Source: CAXQRU01 sp964226685 (GTDB lineage Bacteria > Pseudomonadota > Gammaproteobacteria > Pseudomonadales > Cellvibrionaceae). Taken from it: 15,116 nucleotides of DNA. The notes under the pieces are model-generated. The model saw only the letters and a program-made list of their open reading frames with translations, was not told where the DNA came from and made no database searches. Positions 1 through 6,572 of the stretch are shown in pieces; within the stretch, counting starts at the first letter, position 1; the number at the start of each line of letters is the position of its first letter. The translations under genes were made by a program, and so were the position numbers. The stretch is taken from contig CAXQRU010000032.1 of assembly GCA_964226685.1 (NCBI GenBank), forward strand, positions 1 to 15,116, given 5' to 3'.

Positions 1-10
1 TAGATTTCAT
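1..10 (-). CDS. Start of a divergent gene, cut by the window edge
   Basis: On the minus strand an ATG at 10-8 is preceded by a perfect GGAGG Shine-Dalgarno (17-21) with a 6-base spacer. The frame then runs off the window after Met-Lys-Ser. Only three codons are visible, so the product cannot be named. The good ribosome site and its position back-to-back with rpmB make a real gene start plausible. Chance occurrence cannot be excluded. Confidence 0.35.
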
Positions 11-144
11 TATTGACCTCCATATCAAGCGGGGCATAGCGATTAAAGTGACTGGCGCTATAGTAGCGAAAGTTTTGGTCAATGACTAGTCACTCATTTG
101 ATTTTTTTAAGGCTATCACTTTTGCACCCGAACTCACAAAAAGA

Positions 145-173
145 TTGCATCTTGGGCTTTTCTTTGGTATAAA
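145..173 (+). promoter_or_regulatory. Candidate sigma70 promoter for rpmB-rpmG
   Basis: TTGCAT (145-150) and TATAAA (168-173) are separated by exactly 17 bases, giving a leader of about 80 nt before rpmB. The -35 box is weak (3 of 6) and the -10 box is good (5 of 6). The rest of the intergenic stretch 11-259 shows no ORF or RNA gene. It holds a short inverted repeat, CGCTA/TAGCG (56-60 and 64-68). It also holds a second TTGACC (198-203) with no convincing -10 partner. Confidence 0.4.
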
Positions 174-259
174 GCACGGCTCAAATTTACAGGGTCTTTG
201 ACCAAACATTATCCGCTTGCCTGTTGGCTGCGGTTTGAATAGATCGAGGCAAAATCATC

Positions 260-496
260 ATGGCTAAGGTATGTCAGGTAACCGGCAAGCGCCCCGTTAC
301 TGGTAACAATGTTTCTCACGCAAAAAATCACACTAAGCGTCGTTTTTTGCCTAATCTTCATCATCATCGCTTTTGGGTTGAGTCTGAAAAGCGTTTTGTC
401 AGACTTCGTGTTTCTACGAAGGGCATGCGCATTATTGACAAGCTCGGTATCGACCAAGTGCTGGCGGATTTACGCGCACGCGGCGAAAAAGTATAA
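260..496 (+). CDS. rpmB: 50S ribosomal protein L28
   Basis: The product is the 78-residue L28 protein of the large ribosomal subunit. The N-terminus MAKVCQVTGKRP, the middle segment TKRRFLPNLHHHRFW and the C-terminal DLRARGEKV are hallmarks of the bacterial family, and 78 residues is the usual proteobacterial length. It has a single cysteine near the N-terminus (Cys5) and no CxxC zinc pair. The ATG is preceded by GAGG at 246-249, with a 10-base spacer. rpmG follows after 22 bases on the same strand, the standard rpmB-rpmG pairing, so the two are almost certainly co-transcribed from a promoter within 11-259. Confidence 0.98.
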   Translation: MAKVCQVTGKRPVTGNNVSHAKNHTKRRFLPNLHHHRFWVESEKRFVRLRVSTKGMRIIDKLGIDQVLADLRARGEKV

Positions 497-518
497 CTAG
501 GACTTAAGGAGTTTCGCT

Positions 519-674
519 ATGCGCGAGAAGATCAGACTCAATTCATCAGCTGGTACAGGCCATTTTTATACCACTGACAAGAACAAACGCACTATGCCTG
601 AGAAAATGGAGATCAAAAAGTATGATCCCGTCGTTCGCAAGCATGTGATGTATAAAGAAGGCAAAATTAAGTAA
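519..674 (+). CDS. rpmG: 50S ribosomal protein L33
   Basis: The product is the 51-residue ribosomal protein L33, which sits in the large subunit near the E site. The translation begins MREKIRLNSSAGTGHFYTT and ends with VVRKHVMYKEGKIK, matching the gammaproteobacterial form closely. It starts a few residues later than the E. coli protein, which has an extra AKGI-like N-terminus. There are no CxxC motifs, so this is the zinc-independent type. The ATG is preceded by AAGGAG (506-511) with a 7-base spacer. It is the second gene after rpmB and is followed at once by a hairpin terminator. Confidence 0.97.
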   Translation: MREKIRLNSSAGTGHFYTTDKNKRTMPEKMEIKKYDPVVRKHVMYKEGKIK

Positions 675-687
675 TTTGCCCTCTCCC

Positions 688-713
688 AAAGCCCGATTCA
701 CTCGGGCTTTCTT
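688..713 (+). terminator. Rho-independent terminator after rpmG
   Basis: A 9-bp stem, AAAGCCCGA (688-696) with TCGGGCTTT (702-710), closes a 5-base loop, TTCAC. The U-rich 3' side is TTTCTT. It lies 13 bases after the rpmG stop and ends directly against the mutM ATG at 714, so it also forms the mutM translation initiation region. Confidence 0.85.
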
Positions 714-1526
714 ATGCCTGAATTACCCGAAGTTGAAACCACTCGCCAAGGTATTTTGCCCTTTACACAAGGGAAGAGAATATCTAGGGTTATTGTGCGC
801 GAGCCTCGGCTGCGCTGGCCCGTAGACCCCGATTTAAATACCCATCTGAGCCAAAACATTGTTCGCCAACTGTCTCGGCGCGGGAAATATTTGTTATTTC
901 AGTTTGATCATGGTTGTTTGTTGGTGCATTTGGGGATGTCTGGCAGTTTGCGCATTGAAAAAGCCTCAAGCAGCCCTCGAAAGCACGACCATGTGGATAT
1001 TGTGATCGGCCAGGATTGCCTGCGCTTTCACGACCCTAGGCGCTTTGGCTCGATGGTATGGACGGAGCAGCCGCCTTTAGAGCATTCATTGTTAGCCAAA
1101 TTAGGGCCTGAGCCTTTATCTGAGGATTTCACAGGCGACTACTTATTTAGCAAAAGCCGCAAACGCAGTAAGGCGGTTAAAGAGTGGTTGATGGATAGCC
1201 ATATGGTGGTTGGGGTAGGGAATATCTACGCCAATGAGTCTCTCTTTGAAGCGGGTATTCACCCCACCAAGGCCGCCGGGCGGCTCTCTAAAGCCCAGTG
1301 TGATGATTTAGCCGCGATTATTAAGCGCGTTCTCCAGCGCTCAATCACGCAAGGCGGCACCACCTTGCGTGATTTCGTGGGGGGCGATGGCCAGCCGGGT
1401 TATTTTAAGCAGCAGTTATTGGTGTATGGGCGAGGCGGGGAGGCCTGTACTCAATGCCAAAAGCCTTTGAAAGAAATTCGCCAAAATAATCGGGCGACGG
1501 TATATTGTACGCGTTGTCAGCGCTGA
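714..1526 (+). CDS. mutM: Formamidopyrimidine-DNA glycosylase (Fpg/MutM)
   Basis: This bifunctional base-excision repair enzyme removes 8-oxoguanine and ring-opened purines and cleaves at the resulting abasic site. The 270-residue product has the invariant N-terminus MPELPEVETT. Pro2 is the Schiff-base nucleophile and Glu3 the acid catalyst. Lys58 matches the conserved catalytic lysine, and Met74, Arg109 and Phe111 match the base-flipping triad. The helix-two-turn-helix region contains VGVGNIYANE with Asn170. A C-terminal zinc finger uses Cys245, Cys248, Cys265 and Cys268. The start is fixed by the required Pro2. No Shine-Dalgarno is visible because the 14 bases before the ATG are the arm and U-run of the rpmG terminator. 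Expression probably relies on read-through or an unseen promoter inside rpmG, where there is a TATAAA at 651-656. The rpmB-rpmG-mutM order is common in Gammaproteobacteria. Confidence 0.97.
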   Translation: MPELPEVETTRQGILPFTQGKRISRVIVREPRLRWPVDPDLNTHLSQNIVRQLSRRGKYLLFQFDHGCLLVHLGMSGSLRIEKASSSPRKHDHVDIVIGQDCLRFHDPRRFGSMVWTEQPPLEHSLLAKLGPEPLSEDFTGDYLFSKSRKRSKAVKEWLMDSHMVVGVGNIYANESLFEAGIHPTKAAGRLSKAQCDDLAAIIKRVLQRSITQGGTTLRDFVGGDGQPGYFKQQLLVYGRGGEACTQCQKPLKEIRQNNRATVYCTRCQR

Positions 1527-1652
1527 GCCGTTAACCATCGGCTGAGACGGCGTTCAGCGGCTGATTGACTTATACGCCCCTCATTTTCGGCTCTTTTCAC
1601 ACCAAGAATAATCTTTTTCTTAACATACCGATGGTACGCTTTTGACGTCATA

Positions 1653-2099
1653 TTATTTTTCACCTATGACTAATCGATCCAAACCATGTTTTTCAAATTC
1701 TTCTCCCCACACAGATTCCGCCTCCCAGCTTATTTTCATTCTTTCTTCTGGCTGCATATCTTTCAAGCGAGCGCCATGCTGTTTAACCATGTCTCGCTCA
1801 CCCAGGCTTGCCACTAATTGCTCCCACATGGAATCTGCCTCAAACTGCTCCATATAGCCACACATTTCAGACTCCATCATGTACTCGTCATTCGGGTAAT
1901 AGTGATCGTCTGATTTGGCATAATCAATAATATCATCGCAATCCATTTCTTTAGAAAACCGGTAGATTTTTTGTATGAGATCCTCATAGTGTTTAGGGCG
2001 CCCCTCACTGCCAACGCGATGCGCGTTGATCACCCATTCTCCCAGTGTGATTAAATCCAATAAATGGCGATATTCTTTTTTAGTGAAATTGATTTTCAA
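1653..2099 (-). CDS. Hypothetical acidic protein, about 148 residues
   Basis: I do not recognise this protein and infer no function. It is rich in Asp and Glu, contains many aromatic residues, and has no signal peptide or membrane segment, so it is probably a soluble cytoplasmic protein. A segment at about residues 20-60 reads like amphipathic helices (LGEWVINAH, YEDLIQKIYRFSKEM). The frame stays open upstream to a TTG at 2129 and an ATG at 2126, but neither has a ribosome site. I prefer the TTG at 2099, which has CGGGAG six bases upstream and gives MKINFTKKEY at the N-terminus. It is a lone minus-strand gene between plus-strand mutM and ridA, divergent from ridA. The 126 bases between it and mutM (1527-1652) show only weak short inverted repeats. 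Confidence 0.75.
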   Translation of the reverse strand: MKINFTKKEYRHLLDLITLGEWVINAHRVGSEGRPKHYEDLIQKIYRFSKEMDCDDIIDYAKSDDHYYPNDEYMMESEMCGYMEQFEADSMWEQLVASLGERDMVKQHGARLKDMQPEERMKISWEAESVWGEEFEKHGLDRLVIGEK

Positions 2100-2224
2100 T
2101 GCTATCTCCCGATTTTCAGTCACCATCAAAACGGTATCAGGATACTGGGTAGTTGGGCAAGAATAAACTTCGATACTAGCGATAACTATGGCAAAATGCC
2201 CATTTTGTTCACAAGGAGGCTCCT

Positions 2225-2608
2225 ATGCCCAATAAAGCCATTATCTCAACTGATCAAGCACCTGCTGCCATTGGCACCTATTCTCAAGCCGTCAAAAGTA
2301 ACAATACGGTGTATCTATCCGGCCAAATCCCGCTAGACCCGGCCACCATGGAGCTGAAAAATGCTTCTTTTGAAGAAGAGACACACCAAGTGTTTAAAAA
2401 TCTTCGCGCGGTGTGCGAGGCGGCCGATGGTGGCTTGCAAGACATCGTCAAACTCAATATTTATTTAACTGATCTTAGCTATTTTGCGACCGTCAATGAA
2501 ATTATGGGGCAGTACTTTCAGCAACCTTACCCAGCGCGTGCCGCGATTGGCGTAGCCGCTTTGCCAAAAGGTGCTTTGATTGAAGCCGATGGTATTATGG
2601 TGGTGTAA
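2225..2608 (+). CDS. ridA: RidA family enamine/imine deaminase
   Basis: RidA (YjgF/YER057c/UK114 family) hydrolyses reactive enamine/imine intermediates, such as 2-aminoacrylate released by PLP-dependent dehydratases, and so protects PLP enzymes. The product is 127 residues, the usual length for these homotrimeric cytosolic proteins. Visible signatures are GTYSQAV near the N-terminus, YLSGQIPLDP, and PARAAIGVAALPKGALIE near the C-terminus. Arg105 and Glu120 match the residues that bind the substrate carboxylate and activate water in active RidA proteins, so this is likely a true deaminase. A strong AAGGAGG (2213-2219) lies five bases before the ATG. It is a single plus-strand gene that converges on the DUF2207 gene. 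Confidence 0.96.
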   Translation: MPNKAIISTDQAPAAIGTYSQAVKSNNTVYLSGQIPLDPATMELKNASFEEETHQVFKNLRAVCEAADGGLQDIVKLNIYLTDLSYFATVNEIMGQYFQQPYPARAAIGVAALPKGALIEADGIMVV

Positions 2609-2611
2609 TTA

Positions 2612-2654
2612 TTTTGGCGCCGACTTGTGTTGGCGCCAAAACTCTCAGAGTTTT
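2612..2654. terminator. Two-way hairpin region between convergent ridA and DUF2207 genes
   Basis: A perfect 10-bp stem pairs TTTTGGCGCC (2612-2621) with GGCGCCAAAA (2632-2641) across a 10-base loop. A second, overlapping inverted repeat, AAAACTCT (2638-2645) with AGAGTTTT (2647-2654), shares the AAAA. The arms are self-complementary, so both convergent transcripts can fold them. There is no long U-run beyond the stem, so termination is likely but not classic. The region starts three bases after the ridA stop and reaches the stop codon of the minus-strand gene. Confidence 0.6.
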
Positions 2655-4503
2655 ACCAACCACCGCCACCGCCGCCTCCACCGCCTCTACCAGAAAAGCC
2701 GCCACCACCACTTCGACCCGATGACCAACTGCGACTTGAGCGTGTGCGTGTGTATGAGCTTGAGCTGGAGGATGGTTGTACGTAGTGACTGGATATAAGA
2801 ACCGAGCGATTGAAGCCGTGATGAAAATCAGAAAATGAAAGGCTTTCGGAGCTTTTATTCGAGATCCAGGCTGGCTGCGTGGTTTTGAGTAATTCATAAA
2901 AGCGCTCCGCCCAGCGATTTTCTAAACCAAAGGCGACGGCATAAGGCAGCAAGGTCTCATAAAACACTAAAGATTGCTCAGGCTCATTCAAGCGATCAAA
3001 CCGGTGCTCTTCGGCTTTTTCTAAATACAGTTTAAGGCCCTCACAATGTGCTTTTTTCTCTGCTGCTAACGAGGTTTTTCTTCGAATTAACCATCGATAC
3101 AGGAGTACGTATACAACCGAAAAGAGTGATAGCTGAGAAACCAATGTGGGTAGTTTGTCATCAGCAACAAATAATTCGGTGACTAAAAACGGTAGTATCC
3201 CAAAAACAATGGCTAAATAATACTTACGATCAGTCAGAAAAGCGCAAACAAATGGATACATGAAAAATAATAAAGCCGTTGGAAATATTGCGAAAAGCAA
3301 CTCATCTATAGACAAAAACCAAAATAAAACAACTATATGGATTGCCATTATGAGTAAGTAGCCAAACACTTGGTAGCGTACATTTTTAATAAACAAACTA
3401 TCCCACTGAATATAGCTTTTAATCCGATGAACGATATCTTGTTTAAAGCTGGTGATTTTAGATGAGCCTTTGCGCTCGATAGTTAAGCCCTTTTCTTTGA
3501 TAATATACTGTAGTGTATACCACTCATCTTTCGTCAGATTTTTAGGGCGATCATTAACGACCTTAATATAATAGCTATCAGAATTAACGATAATTTTTAC
3601 CGCTCGTTTAACCGCTAGCCCAATGAATAAGCAACTGAGGACTAGGCTTTCATTTTTTTTATTAAATAACGCAACCGCGGCGGCACTCCAGTTATTGGGT
3701 GGGTCGAAGGTGGGGATTACGGGCAATTTTTTGCTATCTCGGCCTTTATACCACCAGGTCAAAACCACAAAAAAAAAGCAAAGTGAAAAAAGCCCAGACA
3801 AAAACCATTGATCAACCGTTAACAGTGACGCTTGCACAAATCCTTTCTCAAAGGCAAGCACCACAGTTAATCCATGTCGACTCGGCAAGGTCTTTTGGCT
3901 ATTTATTTTTACTTTGTATTCATTCATCGGTTCTATTTGGCAATCATTTTCTTTGCTGCCTTTTGAACCGGTATAGCAAGCTGATGTTGCGATGGCTGCA
4001 CCCTTGGGCAGCGTAATTGTCGCGGTGGCTTGCTCGATAGCAAAATCCCATTCAGTACCCACTACATTCCAATAGAGTTCATCGTAATCAGAGAAAAAAC
4101 CAATTTGTTCTTTTACTGTATATCGAAATACATAGGTATGCTCGCCCGACTCCAAAAATATGGATTGATTACCAAAGTAGTAGGCATATTCATTTTTTTC
4201 TTTTCTTTCATGGTAGTTTTCAATTTGGCCATTTCGATAGAGGCTTTGTATTGAGTAATGTACGATTTTTTGGTCGCCATTATCTAACTTGCGATATTTG
4301 GGAAGTGTCCGATAAATTCCTCTTTTAATTTTTTCTCCCGCCACATAAACTCGAATCGTTTCCGTTATATCAAGCTCTCCTGATGGGCTGACTACGATAT
4401 CGATATCCATCGATAAAATTCGCTCTTCTTCATGGGTTTGTGCATGGGAAACGCTTAGAAAAATGCTTAAGGTAAATGCGATAAATTGGTGTAATATTTT
4501 CAT
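2653..4503 (-). CDS. DUF2207 family membrane protein with Gly-rich tail
   Basis: The 616-residue product begins with a signal peptide (about residues 1-21, likely cleaved after SHA). An extracytoplasmic beta-rich DUF2207 domain follows to about residue 225, with the characteristic TETIRVYVAGEKIKRGIYR segment. Cys176 and Cys188 could form a disulfide. A membrane helix lies at about 232-252, followed by a cytoplasmic stretch with the family motif PTFDPPNNWSAAAVALF. Further helices lie at about 378-398, 402-422, 428-446 and 453-472. The next segment (KLYLEKAEEHRF, then ETLLPYAVAFGLENRWAERF) is also typical of the family. The C-terminus is a Ser tract followed by a Gly-rich tail ending in Trp, as often seen in these proteins. 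Biochemical function is not established. It lies 15 bases after lemA, and LemA-DUF2207 pairing is frequent, which suggests a shared envelope role. The segment around 3000-4500 looks more AT-rich than its neighbours. Confidence 0.88.
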   Translation of the reverse strand: MKILHQFIAFTLSIFLSVSHAQTHEEERILSMDIDIVVSPSGELDITETIRVYVAGEKIKRGIYRTLPKYRKLDNGDQKIVHYSIQSLYRNGQIENYHERKEKNEYAYYFGNQSIFLESGEHTYVFRYTVKEQIGFFSDYDELYWNVVGTEWDFAIEQATATITLPKGAAIATSACYTGSKGSKENDCQIEPMNEYKVKINSQKTLPSRHGLTVVLAFEKGFVQASLLTVDQWFLSGLFSLCFFFVVLTWWYKGRDSKKLPVIPTFDPPNNWSAAAVALFNKKNESLVLSCLFIGLAVKRAVKIIVNSDSYYIKVVNDRPKNLTKDEWYTLQYIIKEKGLTIERKGSSKITSFKQDIVHRIKSYIQWDSLFIKNVRYQVFGYLLIMAIHIVVLFWFLSIDELLFAIFPTALLFFMYPFVCAFLTDRKYYLAIVFGILPFLVTELFVADDKLPTLVSQLSLFSVVYVLLYRWLIRRKTSLAAEKKAHCEGLKLYLEKAEEHRFDRLNEPEQSLVFYETLLPYAVAFGLENRWAERFYELLKTTQPAWISNKSSESLSFSDFHHGFNRSVLISSHYVQPSSSSSSYTRTRSSRSWSSGRSGGGGFSGRGGGGGGGGGW

Positions 4504-4518
4504 TCCTTTGATCCTAAA

Positions 4519-5067
4519 TTAGAAGTGAATGGGATTAGCCTGGCGATGACTAGGATTGTCAATTTCAAAAAAGTCTCGTCGTTTAAAGTGAAACAAGCGC
4601 GCGACGATGAGTGAGGGAAAGCTTTGAACAGCAATGTTGTTATCTCTTACCACAGCGTTGTAGTAACGCCTGGATTTTTCAATATCGTCTTCAACGTCTG
4701 TCAGACGAGTTTGTAGATCTAAGAAGCTTGGGTTGCTCTTTAGCTCCGGATAATTTTCTACCGTGATAAAACATTGATTCAATGTGTTGGTTAGGCTGTT
4801 TTCGGCATTTTGACGCTCATCCAAGTGCTCCGCCTTCATTGCGGTCGCTCTCGCGGCAACCACCTTCTCTAAGGTTTCGCGCTCATGATTCATGTGGGCT
4901 TTCAGAACTTGTACTAAAGCTGGCACTAAGTTGTAGCGTTTTTTAAGTTGTACGTCCATTCCGCTATAGGCCTCGTTTACCATAGCGCGACTACGAACCA
5001 GTTGGTTGAAGGCATAGGCTAGATACAACAATACGGCCACCGGAATTATGATTAGATAAGTAGTCAT
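4519..5067 (-). CDS. lemA: LemA family protein
   Basis: The 182-residue product has one N-terminal membrane helix (about residues 3-20) and a long helical domain outside it. Conserved LemA landmarks are all present: NEAYSGMDVQLKKRYNLVPALV (residues 31-52), a central helix with ENYPELKSNPSFLDLQ (104-119), RYYNAVVRDNNIAVQSFPS (134-152), and a closing FKRRDFFEI. The molecular role of LemA proteins is not settled. They are commonly encoded next to DUF2207 or TPM-domain membrane proteins, as here. The ATG has AAGGAG upstream, but the spacer is long at about 13 bases and no other in-frame start is available. A TATAAT -10 element lies about 45 bases upstream, so lemA and the DUF2207 gene probably form their own two-gene operon. 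Confidence 0.93.
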   Translation of the reverse strand: MTTYLIIIPVAVLLYLAYAFNQLVRSRAMVNEAYSGMDVQLKKRYNLVPALVQVLKAHMNHERETLEKVVAARATAMKAEHLDERQNAENSLTNTLNQCFITVENYPELKSNPSFLDLQTRLTDVEDDIEKSRRYYNAVVRDNNIAVQSFPSLIVARLFHFKRRDFFEIDNPSHRQANPIHF

Positions 5068-5110
5068 TACTTGTGTTTTGCTCCTTATGCAAACAGGCCT
5101 TTGTGGGCTG

Positions 5111-5116
5111 ATTATA
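5111..5116 (-). promoter_or_regulatory. Candidate -10 element for the lemA-DUF2207 operon
   Basis: Read on the minus strand this is a perfect TATAAT, 44 bases before the lemA ATG, which would put the start of transcription near 5104. No good -35 hexamer sits at 16-18 bases upstream; the sequence there is GC-rich. An activator or a weak -35 would be needed. The call rests on the -10 match and its position in a 122-base intergenic gap. Confidence 0.45.
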
Positions 5117-5152
5117 CACCCTACACTCGCCGCAGTGGGGAAGCGTAGGGTG
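5117..5152. repeat. Inverted repeat CACCCTAC/GTAGGGTG upstream of lemA
   Basis: CACCCTAC (5117-5124) and GTAGGGTG (5145-5152) are perfect 8-bp inverted arms separated by 20 bases. The left arm directly abuts the lemA -10 hexamer, so the repeat spans where a -35 box would lie. It could be a regulator-binding site, a transcript hairpin following mscS, or a remnant of an interspersed palindromic repeat. Sequence alone does not decide between them. Confidence 0.4.
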
Positions 5153-5159
5153 GTTTATT

Positions 5160-5179
5160 TGGAGGCTTTCAGGCCTCCA
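5160..5179 (-). terminator. Hairpin after mscS, weak terminator
   Basis: On the minus strand TGGAGGC and GCCTCCA form a 7-bp stem around a 6-base loop, CTGAAA. The stem begins 10 bases after the mscS stop codon. The bases after the stem (AATAAACC) lack a U-run, so this may stabilise the mRNA end or terminate only partly. Confidence 0.45.
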
Positions 5180-5189
5180 TCCATACCAT

Positions 5190-6050
5190 TTACGCCTTGG
5201 TCAAATTCACATCCATCGTCGGATAAGGAATGCTAATGCCTTCTTCATCAAAACGCTTTTTGATATTTTCATTGAGATCAAACGTCACCGGCCAGTAATC
5301 GGCGCTGTTGACCCAGGGGCGAAACACTAAATTAATGGAGGAATCCGCCAGTGCATTCACACCAATGGTGACGGGTTTATCCTTCAAAATTCGCTCGTCG
5401 GATTCAGCCAAGTTTTGCAGCACGTCTTTTACTTTTTGAATGTTTGAGTCGTAACTCACACCAACGACTAAATCCACTCGGCGAATGGGTTGGGTGCTGT
5501 AGTTAATAATATTACTGTCGGTCACCGCTGAGTTAGTAATGATCACGGTTTTGTTATCGCCAGTGAGGAGGGTGGTGGTAAAAATGGAAATTTCTTTGAC
5601 CGAGCCTGAAACACCCGCCACTTCGACAAAGTCTCCGACCTTCATGGGGCGAAATAAAATCAACAAGACGCCGGATGCAAAGTTGGAAAGTGAGCCTTGC
5701 AAGGCCAAACCAATCGCTAAACCAGCCGCACCGATAATCGCGACAAAGGAAGCGGTTTTGATCCCTACCTGACCAAGCACAGCAATAATGATGACAACCA
5801 TCAATACGTAGTAAAGGATATTTTGGACAAACTGGGTAACGGTAGCATCGACACCGGCGGCGCCCATCCGTTTGCCCATAAAGCCCGTAACACGCTTAGC
5901 CAACCACTTGCCAATAAAGAACGTAAGCAGCGCTACAATGATATTGGTCCCGTAAGTGATGGTATATTCCATTGCCTTGCTCATCATCTCCGGACTTGCC
6001 AAAGACGCTAGGTCATTGACATCTATGGTGGTGCTGGTTTCTTCTGCCAT
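5190..6050 (-). CDS. mscS: Small-conductance mechanosensitive channel MscS
   Basis: This inner-membrane channel opens under membrane tension to release solutes on hypo-osmotic shock. The 286-residue product equals the E. coli MscS length. Membrane helices lie at about residues 28-50 and 74-97. The pore-lining TM3 contains GAAGLAIGLALQGSLSNF, with Leu111 and Leu115 at the places of the hydrophobic gate and Gly119 at the kink. The beta domain and cytoplasmic cage follow: FRPMKVGDFVEVAGVSG, then NYSTQPIRRVDLVVGVSYDS, ending with GISIPYPTMDVNL. The frame extends to a GTG at 6080, but I chose the ATG at 6050. It has AGGGGGA upstream, matches the family N-terminus, and avoids overlapping the upstream gene. 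It lies 20 bases after the methyltransferase-like gene, so the two may be co-transcribed. Confidence 0.96.
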   Translation of the reverse strand: MAEETSTTIDVNDLASLASPEMMSKAMEYTITYGTNIIVALLTFFIGKWLAKRVTGFMGKRMGAAGVDATVTQFVQNILYYVLMVVIIIAVLGQVGIKTASFVAIIGAAGLAIGLALQGSLSNFASGVLLILFRPMKVGDFVEVAGVSGSVKEISIFTTTLLTGDNKTVIITNSAVTDSNIINYSTQPIRRVDLVVGVSYDSNIQKVKDVLQNLAESDERILKDKPVTIGVNALADSSINLVFRPWVNSADYWPVTFDLNENIKKRFDEEGISIPYPTMDVNLTKA

Positions 6051-6070
6051 TGTGATTCCCCCTAATTTGG

Positions 6071-6529
6071 TTATAGCCACCGCCGAACACGTTGGCGGTA
6101 ATCAATATACCTCTGTGAAAATTTACTCTCAAGGATTCTTTCTTCGGGTTTAATTTGAAATTGGTTCAAATAGATGGCAAATAGGGCTGCTAGCACAAAG
6201 CCGATAGGCGCTGTCAATAAGGCCGACCAGGCCAGTAATAGTAAGACGAATGCAAGGTACATCGGGTTTCTGGAAAATTGGTAGATGCCGGTGGTCAGTA
6301 ATGTGCTGGCATCCTCAGGCCGAGTGGGATTGATCGTCGTTTTGGCTCGCCTAACAGCAAACACCGCGCTGAGTAAAACGGCTAGGGATAGTGCCAGCAA
6401 TACAAAGCCAACGCCTTTCAGCGCCGCTATTGATGTCTGTGGTAACAGTTGATCAATGCCGTAGATCAGTGCCATCACGACTAAGCACAGCAATAAGGGT
6501 GGAACTTTTAACTCTAACGTTCGTAGCAT
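6071..6529 (-). CDS. Isoprenylcysteine carboxyl methyltransferase-like membrane protein
   Basis: This is a small integral membrane protein (152 residues) of the ICMT/phospholipid methyltransferase (PEMT-like) superfamily. Helices are predicted at about residues 10-29, 39-58, 88-104 and 106-124. The family's SAM-site signatures are visible: TTGIYQFSRNPMYLAF (79-94, with Arg87, Asn88, Pro89 and Tyr91) and the C-terminal QIKPEERILESKFSQRYIDY (125-144, with Glu129 and Glu130) followed by the RVRRW end. The methyl acceptor is unknown, since bacteria lack prenylated CaaX proteins of the eukaryotic kind. The frame extends to a TTG at 6550, but I prefer the ATG at 6529, which gives the usual short N-terminus; its ribosome site is weak. 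It lies between the FHA-protease gene (43 bases upstream) and mscS (20 bases downstream). Confidence 0.87.
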   Translation of the reverse strand: MLRTLELKVPPLLLCLVVMALIYGIDQLLPQTSIAALKGVGFVLLALSLAVLLSAVFAVRRAKTTINPTRPEDASTLLTTGIYQFSRNPMYLAFVLLLLAWSALLTAPIGFVLAALFAIYLNQFQIKPEERILESKFSQRYIDYRQRVRRWL

Positions 6530-6572
6530 ATGGTGACTTCTGTTGCTCAAAGATTGGTAGAAGCTTGGTGAA

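Noticed and set aside
992..1000. TGTGGATAT in mutM, 8 of 9 to a DnaA box
   Set aside because: A single imperfect match within a coding region, expected by chance.
1521..1562. Overlapping short inverted repeats after mutM as a terminator
   Set aside because: Stems are only 5-6 bp with large or competing loops and no U-run follows.
2190..2200. Small hairpin GGCA-AAA-TGCC before ridA as a terminator or switch
   Set aside because: The stem is only 4 bp, and no plus-strand gene precedes it closely.
2656..2712. GGC/CCG-type repetitive stretch as a possible microsatellite or repeat array
   Set aside because: It is the codons for the Gly-rich tail of the DUF2207 protein, a normal feature of the family.
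2595..2897. 100-codon minus-strand frame opposite ridA's end and inside the DUF2207 gene
   Set aside because: It is an alternate frame through the Gly/Ser-rich coding tail, low in complexity and with no family features.
6051..6080. Longer MscS starting at a GTG at 6080
   Set aside because: It would overlap the upstream gene by 10 bases; the ATG at 6050 has a purine-rich ribosome site and gives exactly the E. coli length.
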